Assembly: GCA_020444005.1 (NCBI GenBank)
Contig: JAHLLU010000146.1
Coordinates: 1 to 5,649, forward strand
Source: an archaeon
GTDB taxonomy: Archaea > Thermoproteota > Bathyarchaeia > TCS64
DNA length: 5,649 bases
Direction of reading: 5' to 3'
Shown here: positions 4,560 through 5,649 of the stretch, piece after piece
Numbering within the stretch: the first letter of the stretch is position 1
How the letters are laid out: every line of letters starts with the position of its first letter
The notes under the pieces: generated by a model
Seen by the model: the letters and a program-made list of their open reading frames with translations, nothing else
What the model was told of the DNA's origin: nothing
Database searches by the model: none
Program-made: the position numbers and the translations under genes

Positions 4560-5649
4560 AGTGGCGTCTCCACAAGTCGCTTGTGGGTGGATTTGGCTCG
4601 GGATTGTTCCCGTTGATGATATTCATGTTGACTGCTTTTGGAGCCTTCATCACACCTTACATCATGGGCAACATCGACTTAACCACGATTCTATTGATGC
4701 TTCACATAGCATCAGTCATCTATGGAATATTCGTAGGAGGCTTCGGACGAATCGGTGAACACGTAATGACACGCAGACTCGGACAAGTCAACATGCTACT
4801 CCAGTTGCCCCAGCTTTACCCTGTGAGTTTCAAACAAGTGATGGCGGTCTTCTATCTCAAAGACTCACTATATTACTTACTCTACAGCTATATTCCACTG
4901 GTACTGGGGGTTGGTTTGGCTGCTCCAAGCGCAGGAGTAACCTATACTGGTGTTGCTGTGCTGGGTGTAACTATGTTTATCGCCTTCATGGTGGGTATGG
5001 GGCTTAGCTTCGCAGTAAGCGCGTTGAGCCTCAAGTCTAGTAAAGCCACTTTATTCATGAGCCTAGCATTGGTAGGACTGATTTTACTAGCATATCCGTT
5101 GAATATTCTGCCAATCGGGTACGTGTTAGCGCCAATGGGATACTGGCTCACACGCAATACAGGTTATCTCTGGATCGGCGTAGCGGAATCAGCGATACTA
5201 GCTACAACAGGCGTCATGATGATGAAGGAACGCTTCGAGGTAAGACAGCAACGATACACAGAGTCATTCCTAGACACAGAGAAAAAACTAGACTTCATGG
5301 GTGACCTACGATTCATGATTGCCAAGGAGTGGCTTGAACTCAGAAGAAGCGGAAGCTTATTCCCAGCAGTAGCAGGATTCAGCGGACACCTATTAGCGAT
5401 ATATTTCGTATCATGGTTGTTCCAAGCAGGCTTCGGGATACCAATCAGCTTCAACGTCATCTTCTTCAGCGGATTCGTAGGCTTCATGGGAGTAATGACC
5501 TACAGCTTCTTGACTAATCTTGAGCACAACGAGTACCTGAATGTTCAACCCGTAGGCGTGGATATGGTGGTTAAAGCGAAACTCGCCATATACCTGATTC
5601 TAACATCAGGCGTCACAGTGGGTTACGTGTTCATGATCGGGGTCCTCAA
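4547..5649 (+). CDS. ABC-2 type permease, 3' truncated by window edge
   Basis: The frame is open from the ATG at 4547 to the last base: 367 complete codons and no stop. It is the membrane partner of the ATPase, 19 bp upstream, and the two should form one exporter. It starts with a cytosolic amphipathic stretch MIKEEWRLHK, followed by hydrophobic spans at about 18-38, 45-66, 108-127, 134-160, 168-190, 208-226, 272-294 and 300-323, and another beginning near 346. A charged loop (227-260) divides it. After that loop, MIAKEWLELRRS-GSLFP (257-273) echoes the N-terminal MIKEEW...GSGLFP, suggesting two related halves. The substrate is unknown. No Shine-Dalgarno sequence precedes the ATG. The frame is open back to 4484 but contains no ATG, GTG or TTG there, so 4547 is the only standard start. 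Codon use changes in blocks; codons 266-315 end in A or C in 44 of 50. Confidence 0.88.
   Translation, partial: MIKEEWRLHKSLVGGFGSGLFPLMIFMLTAFGAFITPYIMGNIDLTTILLMLHIASVIYGIFVGGFGRIGEHVMTRRLGQVNMLLQLPQLYPVSFKQVMAVFYLKDSLYYLLYSYIPLVLGVGLAAPSAGVTYTGVAVLGVTMFIAFMVGMGLSFAVSALSLKSSKATLFMSLALVGLILLAYPLNILPIGYVLAPMGYWLTRNTGYLWIGVAESAILATTGVMMMKERFEVRQQRYTESFLDTEKKLDFMGDLRFMIAKEWLELRRSGSLFPAVAGFSGHLLAIYFVSWLFQAGFGIPISFNVIFFSGFVGFMGVMTYSFLTNLEHNEYLNVQPVGVDMVVKAKLAIYLILTSGVTVGYVFMIGVL

Noticed and set aside
4561..4758. Short frame starting at GTG right after AGGAGGA
   Set aside because: The ribosome-site-like sequence directly abuts the GTG with no spacing, and the frame lies wholly inside the permease coding region, which is open to the window end.
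4942..5487. Minus-strand open frames opposite the permease (4942-5157, 5164-5487)
   Set aside because: The plus strand encodes a continuous multi-spanning membrane protein; the antisense frames have no promoter or motif and follow from its A/C-ending codons.
1..5649. CRISPR array, insertion sequence, toxin-antitoxin or defence genes
   Set aside because: I found no spaced direct repeats, transposase motifs, terminal repeats or recognisable defence domains on either strand.

Overview
This window looks archaeal. The tRNA-Asn has an archaeal-type body with an encoded CCA end. The intergenic regions carry T-rich TATA-like octamers about 29-31 nt from start codons, and almost no Shine-Dalgarno sequences are visible. 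One gene encodes an aIF2B/ribose-1,5-bisphosphate-isomerase-fold protein, and another encodes a secreted protein ending in an archaeosortase-like GIPGYP-hydrophobic-RRRK tail. That tail and the gene mix would suit an Asgard-type or related mesophilic lineage, but the phylum cannot be fixed from this sequence alone.

Layout: (1) 1-148, the last 48 codons of an unidentified plus-strand protein. (2) 150-226, tRNA-Asn(GTT) on the minus strand, one base from that stop codon. (3) 270-1310, a minus-strand secreted, C-terminally anchored surface protein. (4) 1311-1417, a compact divergent promoter region with two copies of the octamer TTTATTAC facing outward around a 7-bp inverted repeat. (5) 1418-2185, a class I SAM-dependent methyltransferase. 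(6) 2244-2780, a ferritin with a complete diiron ferroxidase centre and an Ala/Pro-rich tail. (7) 2819-3742, an eIF2B alpha/beta/delta-family protein that keeps the GAD aspartate but has Ser in place of the isomerase cysteine. (8) 3811-4527 and 4547 to the end, an ABC-2 type export pair: the ATPase, then a multi-spanning permease truncated by the window edge.

The three central plus-strand genes each seem to have their own promoter and to be transcribed leaderless or nearly so. They are neighbours and probably not one operon. The ABC ATPase and permease are 19 bp apart with no promoter between them, so they form an operon and should make one exporter. Nothing here indicates a defence system, mobile element or CRISPR array.

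The most unusual signals are: a block-wise flip of third-codon-position usage between A/C and G/T inside single genes, sharpest in the ABC ATPase; a symmetric divergent promoter; promoter geometry that argues against the longer TTG start of ferritin; a start-codon hairpin with a 16S-tail-like sequence at the permease; and an apparent internal duplication of the permease.
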